Source: Vitrella brassicaformis
Lineage: Eukaryota > Sar > Vitrellaceae
Reading direction: 5' to 3'
NCBI GenBank assembly: GCA_001179505.1
Contig: CDMY01000376.1
Coordinates: 141,967 to 171,593 of the forward strand
Length of the DNA: 29,627 nucleotides
The position numbers and the translations under genes are program-made. This document shows, one piece after another, positions 21,162 to 29,627 of this stretch. The notes beneath the pieces were generated by a model, which ran no database searches, was not told the origin of the DNA, and worked only from the letters and a program-made list of their open reading frames with translations. The stretch's first letter is position 1. Every line of letters begins with the position of its first letter.

Positions 21162-22058
21162 ACAGCCGGCCGGGGAGGGTCGGGAGGGCGCAGTGAGAGG
21201 TGCTTCCCGTACCCCAAGGACGCCTTCACCGCCTTGTCAGCCAACACGGACACCTCACTGATACACCACACACACACCTGCCATGTATGTGTCTCTGTCT
21301 GCCTTGTCACCCAGTGTCAAGCAGGTTGCGTTTAAGCGTTCGTTGTCGTCGGAGGGCCGCCACGAGTCGCCCCAGCAGCACTACGAGCGGAGCGTCCCGG
21401 CGGTGGAGGGCCGCTTCGCAGCAGTCGTCCTCCGCTGCTGCTGCTGCTCCCGTCGGACAGGTGAGACACAAAGCCGAACAAAAGAGACAGACAGTACTGA
21501 CGACCCATGTCCTTGTAGATTGGTTGCCGAGCATTCGGGGTGGTCGCTGATGAGTATGATCACCTCTGCCATCAGCAGCTCGCTCCAGTGCTTGACTTGC
21601 CCCTTTGGGTGTTGCGAGCGGCCGGTTGTTGCTTTAAGGGCGTCCCGGCGGTGGAAGGCCGCTTTATCAGCGAGGCGGCCTCAGCCGCGAGCGCTTCGAC
21701 TCGATGTAAGTGGGCGGCAGCCAGTGTGCGCGCGCTCACTTGTACACACACGACACACCCCCACACATCCATGTATGTCTTTCTTTGCGTGTGTGTCTCT
21801 CCTGTTTGTCGTGTAGGGTGTTGTTGGGGGCGTATGCTCTCTGGGAGGCCGAGAAGACCGCAGGCCGCCCCGAGCAGTCATCGAGGCCGTCGAGAGGGAG
21901 GCACAAGCGCAGAGGTCACTCCCGGCACCTTCCGCACTGGTGGGCGGGGTGGATGGGCCGTAGACCAGTAGACAGATAGATAGCTGAATATATATAGCTG
22001 GTTGCAACGTTGGGTGGCTGTAGCTGGCTGCAGAAAGGGATAAATCGCAGCCAGTCGA
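21162..22058 (+). pseudogene. decayed or uncertain exons with repeated PAVEGRF motif
   Basis: Exon-like segments occur at 21315-21460 (KQVAFKRSLSSEG, ERSVPAVEGRFAAVVLRC) and about 21521-21705 (LAPVLDLPLWVLRAAGCC, GVPAVEGRFISEAASA), bounded by plausible splice signals. Their phases do not connect in the frames that share the motif. Both contain a nearly identical GCGTCCCGGCGGTGG word followed by AGGGCCGCTT or AAGGCCGCTT, suggesting internal duplication. A further segment at about 21818-21979 encodes VLLGAYALWEAEKTAGRPEQ and ends in TAG near 21960 or TAG at 21977-21979, depending on frame. I do not recognise any family. The region looks like decaying or rearranged coding sequence. Confidence 0.25.
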
Positions 22059-22610
22059 GTGTGTGTGGTGGTGAGTGTGGTCGGTCAGATGAGCATCGCC
22101 GCCTGCATTTTATATACGTTGGTTGATGGACGATTTCACATGCTCCTTCTGAATGACGGCTATGATCAACTGCACCGAGCGGGCCGTCATCGAGCGGCAA
22201 AGAACCCTCGACCGACCGCTGGACCGACGCCGCTGGTGACAAAAGAGATCGAAGACCACAAGGCCATCTGTCTGTGTAGGGTGTTGTTGGGGGCGTTCGC
22301 TCTCTGGGAGGGCGAGAAGACCGCAGGCCGCCCCGAGCAGTCATCAGAGCACTACTACTACGCCTGACGGTGCACCTCCCGCACTGGTGGGCGAGGTGCA
22401 TGGGCCGTAGGTCAGTAAGTAGACAGATAGGTAGCTGAATGCATACATAGCTGGTTGGCTGGTTGGCTGCAGAAAGGGATAAAACGCAGCCAGTCGAGTG
22501 AGGGTGCACGTGGTGGTGAGTGTGGTCGGTCAGATGAGTATCGCCGCCTGCATTTTATCCGTTGGCTGATGGACGATTTCACATGCTCCTTCTTGAACGA
22601 CTGGAGCAGA
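21811..22610 (+). repeat. diverged tandem duplication, two copies about 440-463 bp apart
   Basis: Copy 1 (about 21811-22160) and copy 2 (about 22274-22610) share in order: GTGTAGGGTGTTGTTGGGGG, the GAGAAGACCGCAGGCCGC block, a GTAG-AGACAGATAG-TAGCTGAAT block, CAGAAAGGGATAAA, GAGTGTGGTCGGTCAGATGA and GATTTCACATGCTCCTTCT. The spacing falls from 463 to about 440 bases, so indels have accumulated. The pair is older than the neighbouring 458-bp duplication. Confidence 0.85.
22059..22367 (+). CDS. hypothetical 102-aa open frame, doubtful
   Basis: A single open frame could begin at GTG 22059 or at ATG 22089 (MSIAACILYTLVDGRF). It runs to TGA at 22365-22367, ending VLLGAFALWEGEKTAGRPEQ followed by SSEHYYYA. 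Its last third repeats the VLLGAYALWEAEKTAGRPEQ segment found 463 bases upstream, and its first third recurs, broken by a stop, near 22530. No domain is recognisable. It may be a last exon of a small gene or repeat DNA with a chance frame. Confidence 0.25.
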   Translation: MCVVVSVVGQMSIAACILYTLVDGRFHMLLLNDGYDQLHRAGRHRAAKNPRPTAGPTPLVTKEIEDHKAICLCRVLLGAFALWEGEKTAGRPEQSSEHYYYA

Positions 22611-22773
22611 TGACGGCTGGAGCAGAGCCAGAGGTCATCGGCTCTGCGAGGCGAGGAGTGGAGAGCATTCAGCCGAGATAGAGCAGAAGGATGGGCAAGG
22701 GTATCGCTGCCTTTTTAGATCCGTCGGGATTGTCTTTGATATCGGACGAGACACCGGAGGACTGGATGGATGG

Positions 22774-25700
22774 ATGGTCCAGGACGACAGCTATTATTAT
22801 TTGAGTTCGCTTTTTATTTCGCCCAAGGCAAAGGCATGGAGCCGGGGATTCGGAGGCGATATCATGAATGTTTCTAGCCCTCAAGGACAGTTTGGGTGTT
22901 TCTGCGAAGATGTGGTAAGATTGCAACCACGCCGTGTGACGCGTGTGATAGTGGTTGTGGTTGATCTCATCAGGGATGCGCTTTCATGCGCGACCTCGAG
23001 CAGCAGGGGGTGAGCAGGCGAATGCAATAACACAGAAACGGGATTTGGTTTGCTTGTCGTTTTTGCGTGTGCAGATGTCGGGCGTCGCCGCTCACTTTCG
23101 TCTTCTTCACACTGCTCACAGGGAGTTTCAGTCCCAGTTGCAGTCACTCAAGCACGAGAATGCCGTACTTAAGCAGGAAGTGGTGCATCTTAAGAAGGTC
23201 AGACAGACAACCGCCCAGACACGAACACACGGGCCTGGTGAGCAAGCGGCTCAGTTGCTCGTTGTCCTGTGTACTGGGTCATGCTGTGCCACCAGAGTTT
23301 GACTAGCGCATCATCTAGCGCTCGCGGCTCTCTGGCCGATCGCAATCCCCTTCCCCCTCCCCTCCCTCCACCGCACCCCACCCCTCCCCCACACCCATCG
23401 TCGCCATCGCGCCTGTTCGCAGGCCGATCTCAGGGCAAGAGGAGCATCGCTGACGAGGAGGCCGCCAAGGCGCTCCCCGCAGCAGCCGACGATGAAGTGC
23501 AGGAGATCACCCCACCCTCGCCCAAGCGGCCGCGGACGGATGGCGGTGGGGGGCAGGGATACCTGGGCGCTGAGCAGATCGACGACGATGACGATGACGA
23601 GATGACGATGCGGCCGGCCATCGACGATGAGATCACCATGCGACCGCAGGCAGCCGTCGAACCGCAGCTGCAACCTGCTGACAAGGAGGAGCGGGAGGGA
23701 CAGCGAGAGGCACCGGGGGAGGGAGAGGGAGAGGGGGAGGGTGGCGTCAATCACGAGGCGCCGGCATGTGTGGCCATGGACGTGGACCAGCAGCCATCCA
23801 CGCCTGTCCGCGAGCCGCCCAAGACAGACGATGACCGTGACGACGGCTCAGGGTCTCAGACGCAGCAGCCAGCACAGCCCGTCCCCCCACCGGCCCCCAA
23901 CACCCAAGCCCGCGAGCAGCGCCAGCAGCAGCCGGCAAAAGGGGGAGGGGACAAGGAGGCCAGCGGTGGCTCCTCACTGGAGGAGCTGCGTGTGTGGGCG
24001 AAGGCCGAGGCGGGGAGGGCCAGGAAGCTCATCAACGATGGCAGGCATGACGAGGGGCTGGCCGCGGTTGACGCTATGCTATCGAAAGTCGGCTACCAGC
24101 AGGACGGCAGTACGCAGACACACACACACACACACGCATCTGCAACTGGGCTGCAGGAGGCCATCCACTCTCGTCTCTGTCTTTGTGTGTGTGTTGGGCG
24201 CATTGTTTTCAGCTCTCAATGGCATTCTTGGGATGGCCAACAGCAACAAGGCTGCTGTTCTCACACTGAAAGGCCAATTTGAGGCCGCCCTACAGGTATG
24301 CAATCAGCATTTCAGATGGACGAGAGGGCCATCCCCTCATTATGTGTGCGGTTGGCTGATACGGTCCCCGTAGGCGGCGAACCTGAGTGTTGCTCTGTGT
24401 CCCGGCTGGCCGAAGGGCAGGCTGATCCGTGGCAACGTCTACCGCAAGCAGGGCAACCTCGAAGCCGCCACAGCGGAGTATCACGCCATCATCGCAATGG
24501 TCACACACAGCACGACACAACACAAAGATACTCACACCGACCGAGACGCATCGACAGCAGCTCTCGTTTCTTTTGCTCTCCTTCTTTGCTGTGCACTCAG
24601 GAGGAGAATTTCAGCGGGTCGGCTGAAGATGCTCGCAAGGCCAAGGAAGACGCCCGGCAGAATCTGTCCAGAATCGCGGCCGCAAAACCACCACCCCGAC
24701 CCCCTCATCCCGGCAAGACTGAGAGACCCCTTTATAATATCTAGGCCACTCATGAGTGCGTCATTATTACTGTGTGTGCCATGCTGTGTGTAGGGAAGAA
24801 GAGCGCACCGGCGCACACACCAACACCAGCAGGCTCGGCAGCCCAGGGGCAGCGCAAAGGCAACGGCGTGCGGACCAAGAGCGAGCCCAAGGCAGCAGCA
24901 GCAGCAGCAGCGGTAGCAGCATCGGCTGCGGTCAAGAGGGAGAGTGAGGCGGAGGGGGGGAAGGTTGAGAGAGGGGGAAGGGACCAGGGGCTGCTTGTGT
25001 GGAGCGGGAAGGTGTGTCGTGAGCAGTGTCCATACTCGGCGATTCGAGCCGTCAGCTCCGTCGTCGAACGGACTGTCAGGTACAAAAAAAGACGCCGGCC
25101 GCAGAGAGAAGGAGGCCTGCCCGGTGACCGCTTGTTTGCTTATCCCATCCCATTCATGGTCAGAGTGATGCGTCTGCAGCGTGGCAGCCCCATGTACAAC
25201 ACCGTCAAGGCCATCGTGGACGACCGCCGCCTCACTGAGATGCGCATCACGCGCTACCCGGCGGACACGAGCAGCGGCACCCCCACCCTGCTTCTGGTGC
25301 GAGGGCAGGTGTGTGTGGGCCGGGGCGGCAATGGCGAGAAGTTGGAGGTGGAGATCAGACTGCCTGAGGTGGGGGAGGGGGAAGACTCGCAGAGTGAGGG
25401 CACCGAGGAGGCGGCCGCCAAGTTCGTCAAGACCAAATGCACATGCCCTCTCGGTGAGTGAGAGGGTGCAAGAAACAAACAAGCAACACGGCGATGCGAT
25501 AATCGATCTGTCGTGTGTGTGCCCGTCTCGTCTCGTCTTGTGTATGCCATGCCATGTCTGACAGGTCGTTCTCCTGGGATGGGTATGTGTCAGCACGTCT
25601 CTGCGCTGGTGCTGTGGCTGCGGGAGTGCCTGCGGGCGCCATTCGCCAACGGCAGCCACGCCAACGGACGACAGATCACACTCAACCCCGCTGACGAAAG

Positions 25701-26434
25701 ACGGGCGATCGAAGAGGTAGGTGGCCTGGCTGAGCCAGGCCACCTACATGGATTACAGTACACACACCGACGACGTGTTTGGATGTGTCTGGGTGTGGTG
25801 TGGTGTGGTGTCTGTCAGGCCAAGGGTCGTCTCTCTCGCCGCACTGTGGAAGAACTCAAGACGTTGCTCAGGTGAGATGCGATGCCGACATGACATCCAC
25901 GCAGCAGACCAGACCGACGTTTGGGCCCACGTGTAGTGTAGTGTGCTGCACTGACCTGACCTCATCTGGTTTGTCTGGGTGCGTCTTGTCGTCCCATCCA
26001 TCCACAGGTTGAATAACCAGTCCGTGACTGGCGACAAGGCTCAGTTGGTCGCCCGAGCGGCCGACAGGGAGGTGCGAGGGTACGGACGGACGGACCGACG
26101 CACCGACGAACCGACACAACACAAACACAACCACAACCGCACCGAACGAACACCTTGCAGACTCGTCCATTGGCCTTTTCTTGTCGGTCAGTGCCATCCC
26201 GAAGTGTCCCAAGTGTAAGGCCTACTACCTGCGCTACCGAGAACCCGACAGAGGTCCAAATCGACACACTCACAGTGTCACGGAGAGTCCGCCCCACGTA
26301 TCCTATCCCCCTTTGTGATTGCAGGTTCGGGCACTCAGGGGGTCTACTACTGCCCCGGCCGGCCTCAGTACGATGAAGATTTCTGCGGCTATGAGTCGAG
26401 TGACGTGCAGAGGATCCCGTGGAGACTCTCGTGA
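22774..26434 (+). CDS. coiled-coil, TPR-like, SWIM zinc finger, SAP, zinc-ribbon protein
   Basis: Fourteen exons: 22774-22914, 22974-23009, 23075-23197, 23434-24109, 24213-24295, 24374-24499, 24601-24712, 24794-25079, 25164-25453, 25565-25716, 25819-25871, 26008-26079, 26192-26253 and 26325-26434 (773 aa). The start could instead be the ATG at 22864. Residues about 60-100 are a coiled coil (LQSLKHENAVLKQEVVHLKK). An acidic, Pro-rich stretch with SPKRPR looks like a nuclear signal. TPR-like helices span about 295-400 (LIRGNVYRKQGNLEAATAEY). A SWIM finger with CxC (KCTCPLG) and CxH (GMCQH) spans about 618-637. A SAP helix-extended-helix lies at about 676-715 (LSRRTVEELKTLL, VTGDKAQLVARA). A ribbon-like module follows (IPKCPKCKAYYL, then YYCPG and DFCGYE). 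SWIM and SAP domains bind nucleic acid or protein in chromatin, so a nuclear role is inferred. The family is not recognised as a whole. Confidence 0.8.
24713..24793 (+). other. GC-AG intron in the SWIM/SAP gene
   Basis: The upstream exon ends CCCG and the intron begins GCAAGA, a good GC-donor consensus. It ends GTGTGTAG before GGAAGAAG. The junction is phase 1 on both sides and yields PHPGKKSAPAH. Reading through instead gives a stop after about ten codons. Confidence 0.8.
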
Positions 26435-27237
26435 CGGCCGACCGACCGACCGACAGAGAGACAGACAGACAGACAGACATCGACGGAGAGACAGATGGAT
26501 GAGTCACAGTTCTGCCCATGCCGTGCCGTATGCCAGCCCGCACTTCCTTCCTGGGTTGGGTGTTGTGTTGGGTGAGCGACATGACATTCTGTGTGCACCA
26601 CCAATGGAATGCATGTACAGTAAGTACATACCAATGCTCATGCTTCATTATGCTGCGTGGCGTGGATGAGTGAGTGGATGCTATGCTCATCCATGGTGCA
26701 GCGCTGGCGTTATTTGTATCCAACAGACAGACAGACAGACAGACGGTTCAGTTCAACGCCATCCGTCCATTCCATGCATGGCATGAATGGAATGTGTCCG
26801 TCCATTCGTGTCGGCACCTCTGGCTGGGACGGAGGGCATGAGCAGCCCCCTTGCCACCCACAGCCGTCACTCGCAGACACAGACACATCCACCCACCACA
26901 TCAATCCAATGACACACATGATCATATGATGTCACTGACACAAAACCCACAGACAGACAGACAGGCTATACATACAGTCAGGACGAAGAACACATTGGCA
27001 ACATTCGACAGACAGAGTGCAATAGCTTGGACCCGACCCCCCACGGAATACCCCACCCCTGGTTGTGATGTCACAGTCTACAGCAGTGCGAAATACGGCA
27101 GGGGGCAGTCACCACGGAGAAAATACGAGCTCAGAGCAAAGAACGAATCCATGTCATGTGTGGCGGCACGGCATGCATAGGGCGATAGATGCGATGACAG
27201 CGACGATCCGTCGCTGCCCACCGCATCACGGCCTTTA
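26435..27237. other. intergenic region rich in GACA repeats
   Basis: About 800 bases between the SWIM/SAP gene stop (plus) and the minus-strand helical protein's stop, so both 3' ends face here. It holds several short (GACA)n tracts (about 26456-26480, 26723-26742, 26951-26966), scattered CCGT/ATCC words, and a small palindromic patch near 26765-26800 built of CCATTC/GAATGG and GCATGC-like words. No coding exon is convincing. Confidence 0.55.
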
Positions 27238-27993
27238 TCATCCACCGATCAAGTTGTAACGCTCACGCAGCTCATCGATCGTGGCAGCGACCAGCAACAA
27301 GTACGGGTCGTCGGGCGGCAGTAGCCTCTTCAGCCCCTTGAGAGTCTCCCAGCCTTCATGCAGCGCCTCAGTTACTTTGCCCGCGCCCTGCAGCACCAAC
27401 ATGCGAAGCACCTCTCTGCATCAGTCACACACACACACACACACACACAGCGGCAGATGACTGACTGACTGACTGACTCATCCTCAAGGCGATGTCTTAT
27501 CTGCCCACGGCTCCCACATACGTTCTCAGTCGGGTGTTCTCGTCCTGTCCTGCCGAATCGATGACTCCCTTCAGCCCCTCGGCTGCCTCCAACCACCGCC
27601 GCCTTGCCAGATTGTCTCCCACATCTGCCATTGGGCCGTCGCCCAGCCCGCCCCTTTGCTGATAGAAAAACGCCTGGGCATCGTCGAGCCTATTTGCCGC
27701 ACTCAGCGCCAGCAGATGGTGCAAGATCTTCAGGGAGTGTTGCGTGATAGTGGGGCTCTCGACGACAACTGCTGTGCGATGGGCATGCACCCTGGAAGAG
27801 GCGGAAAGCGGCCGGGCTGCCAGAAACAGAGAGGAAGGAGAGGTATGCAATTGCTCTGTCTGTTGTGTATGTGTCACTTACCGAAGGGTGGTTTGGCGTG
27901 ACGATGAACGGCATCGAATGCGGCAGCAACTGAAGAATCCCACAGCAAGATGAGGCAGATTCGAAAGACAGCCAATGCTCCAGCTAAGCTCAT
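27238..27993 (-). CDS. small helical (TPR-like) protein with putative complex-plastid presequence
   Basis: Three minus-strand exons, 27993-27882, 27816-27522 and 27415-27238, join in phases 1 and 2 to give 194 aa. The N-terminus is a signal peptide (MSLAGALAVFRICLILLW) ending SSVAAAF, followed by a basic, Ser-containing, acid-poor stretch (HRHAKPPFARPLSASSRVHA). Phenylalanine right after an AAA cleavage site, plus a transit-like stretch, is the bipartite pattern of red-derived complex plastids, so plastid import is inferred. The mature part is all-helical (HSLKILHHLLALSAANRLDD, EVLRMLVLQGAGKVTEALHE, ATIDELRERYNLIGG), resembling degenerate TPR units. No enzyme motif is visible, and the family is not recognised. 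It is divergent from the LRR gene on the right. Confidence 0.65.
27421..27448. repeat. (CA)n microsatellite in an intron
   Basis: The intron at 27416-27521 of the minus-strand helical protein carries a (CA)n tract on the plus strand, i.e. (TG)n in the gene sense, just before the CAG acceptor. It also carries a (GACT)n tract near 27461-27477. It is an example of the (TG)n-CAG acceptor style seen throughout the window. Confidence 0.85.
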
Positions 27994-28714
27994 CGGGTAA
28001 GAGGCTACACATCAAAAAAGCTCAAAAAAAATGCGCGCTCTGAACGAATGGAGGATCTCCAGCTCGCAGATCTAACTTCCTCTTGCTTTCCTGCGGGGCT
28101 TGACATCGTGGTCGACTCCTATGGCCGTCTCGTGAATGAATCGGCAGTTTGGCCCTGAGTGACCGACGACTGCCTGACCAGCACCAGCATATCGCAGCAG
28201 CGGAGGCGGGATCTGGGCTGCCAGCACTCATTCGGAGAGCAGTGCACACCGGCAGCAAGGCAGCAAGACAATAGGGCACCCAGGCAGCAGAGAATGAGGA
28301 TGTGTGCCCCGCGGTGTGGTGGCTGTATTTTGCATCGTCGCCGGGCGGGCTGTGTGTGACTGTCTTATCGCATTTTGCGGCTCAAGGGTTTTGGAGCGAC
28401 TGCCGCTGGCCTGGCTGTTTGCTGTCCCTTGGCCACCAACGGGCCTCCTCCCGTGCTTATCCTCTAACACCCCACCCCTCACCCCACCCCTCACTCACTC
28501 ACTGCATGGCATGATTGATTATGTGTGCTCTGTGGCTGACTGGCTGACTGACTGACTGAGTGACTGAGTGAGTGAGTGACTGATCGGATCGGTCTCTCTG
28601 GTGGCTGGCTGGGTGGTTTTGCATAGCGTATAGGCTCGTGTGTGTATGTAAGTGTGTCTGTGCGTTGCCCGCCTAATTCGTGCTTGCTCTGAGAGGCCTT
28701 GCCTTCTTCCTGGG
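27994..28714. promoter_or_regulatory. divergent intergenic region
   Basis: About 720 bases lie between two divergently transcribed genes, so both promoters should be here. It contains a GGCAGCAAG repeat near 28250-28285, a CCCCACCCCTCA repeat near 28470-28492, and a (GACT)n/(GAGT)n tract at about 28537-28580. No open frame looks like protein and no defined promoter motif is recognised. Confidence 0.4.
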
Positions 28715-29627
28715 ATGGGAGGAACAAACATGGGTCTGTTTTGTGGCTACTTGGCGCCCCTGGTGTTTGTGGTGGGCCTTTTGTCGACGTGTATAGGCGG
28801 CGATGGCCGCTCCCTCTCCAACATACCCGTCTACGAAGGTACGCAAGCCGAAAAGGCAGGCACCGATGGATGGATGGATGAGTATCCCTTTCGACCTCTT
28901 TCCTGTTTGTTTGTCTGTCTATCTGTCTGACTGTCTGGCTGTCCGTCTGTCTGTGTCTTCAGGCGGCTATTGGTGTCGAGTTCGCTCACCCCCTCTCGGC
29001 TTCCCCTTCCCCTCCCCGGCCCGCCCCGGCCGCCGTGCCCTGCAGTCATCGCCGGGTGACCGCAAGTTCGACTTTTTGGACTCGTTCGCCTTCCTCGAGG
29101 GATTCGGCATCAGCCGGTCCTCCCTCACACCCATACAGACCTGCGAGGCATGCGAGCTGGACCGCGACCTGCTGCTCTCCGAGCCGGTCGCGCAGACATA
29201 CGGGCTGGGCGGCGACGACCTGCCGCCCGCCAATGCGTCGGTGTGCGGCCTGCCTTACGTGGCCTGCCTCGAGTGGCGAGACGAGATGTACGCGGCCAAC
29301 AGTACACAGCAGGGGTATGCGCTCGTGTGGGCGACACGGCGGATCGACCCACCGAGGAAGGCTGTGCAGTTCCCATCGGAGGTGGTGGTGCAGCTGACGC
29401 GGGTGGTGGTGGTCTTCTCATATCGGTGGCCCTTCTACGGCTCGCTGGACCCAGTCATCAACACACGGCCAGATGGGGTGGGGGAGAATGGTCTGGGGAG
29501 GCTGGCCGTGCTGTACATGTTCGGGGCGTCCGTCAAGGGCACCTTTGGAGAGGCCCTCACGCGGCTGACCAACCTGCGGACGCTACGGCTCTTCGAAAGC
29601 AGCATCGAAGGTTAGAGAGATGGGAAA
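28715..29627 (+). CDS. secreted leucine-rich-repeat protein, 3' end outside window
   Basis: Exon 1 is 28715-28838 and exon 2 is 28963-29610; they join in phase 1 (a second ATG at 28730 is possible). The N-terminus is a signal peptide (MGLFCGYLAPLVFVVGLLST). After about 140 residues with paired cysteines (TCEACELDRDLL; VCGLPYVACLEW), plant-type LRR units begin (KGTFGEALTRLTNLRTLRLF, then ESSIEG). The sequence GAAG|GTTAGAG at 29611 can be read as an in-frame TAG, but an intron is more likely because an LRR breaks off in mid-repeat after SSIEG. The gene is therefore probably truncated by the window edge. It is likely extracellular or a cell-surface receptor; any kinase or membrane segment would lie downstream. 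Confidence 0.75.

Noticed and set aside
21916-22509. 197-aa minus-strand frame across the duplicated units
   Set aside because: It spans both repeat copies and repeats the same residues twice. No splice or domain support was found, and it is more likely an antisense shadow.
24532-25743. Long antisense open frame (403 aa, minus strand)
   Set aside because: It overlaps exons of the SWIM/SAP gene whose splice phases and zinc-ligand motifs are coherent on the plus strand. The antisense translation is Arg/Cys/Ser-rich with no domain.
1-29627. tRNA, rRNA or small RNA genes
   Set aside because: No cloverleaf with conserved T-loop or rRNA-like block was noticed on either strand. A tRNAscan or Infernal run was not possible.

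Overview
The window is a gene-dense, intron-rich stretch of eukaryotic nuclear DNA. About 70 short introns (mostly 60-110 bases) can be placed by frame-consistent splicing. Their 3' ends are typically a (TG)n tract followed by CAG. Bacterial signals are absent. The gene mix (NRT2 nitrate transporter, Hv1 proton channel, secreted EGF/NHL protein, a possible complex-plastid targeting presequence, a plant-type telomere-like repeat) suggests a photosynthetic alveolate. A chromerid alga such as Vitrella is my best guess, but that is inference and was not tested by any search.

Layout. (1) 715-3098, minus: complete 10-exon NRT2-type nitrate/nitrite transporter (510 aa). (2) 3469-9114, plus: 14-exon secreted protein of about 1536 aa with repeated Cys-Tyr modules, an NHL-like propeller region, a PAN-like Cys block and C-terminal EGF-like repeats. 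(3) 9422-10873, minus: complete 8-exon voltage-gated proton channel Hv1 (294 aa). (4) 11116-19208, plus: about 25 exons, roughly 1868 aa, with N-terminal helical (BAR-like) regions, a disordered linker, SH3, GRAM, VASt/StART-like and one C-terminal membrane helix. This is a membrane-contact-site lipid-transfer protein of the Lam/Aster/VAD1 type. A 300-N gap lies in one of its introns. (5) 19209-22690: a disturbed segment with a 458-bp, about 99% identical tandem duplication, other diverged duplications and only weak gene models. (6) 22774-26434, plus: 14-exon nuclear-type protein (773 aa) with coiled coil, TPR-like helices, a SWIM zinc finger, a SAP domain and a C-terminal zinc-ribbon-like module. 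(7) 27238-27993, minus: 3-exon, 194-aa helical protein with an AAAF-type signal peptide junction. (8) 28715 to beyond the right edge, plus: secreted leucine-rich-repeat protein, 3' incomplete.

The genes do not form an operon-like unit. Nitrate uptake and proton conduction are ordinary algal surface functions. The most interesting items are the BAR-like/SH3/GRAM/VASt architecture, the TPR/SWIM/SAP architecture, several GC-AG introns required by reading-frame phase, an in-frame cassette-exon candidate, and altered conserved positions in the Hv1 pore region. All exon boundaries were deduced by eye from splice dinucleotides, reading-frame phase and protein coherence. No transcript or homology search was available.
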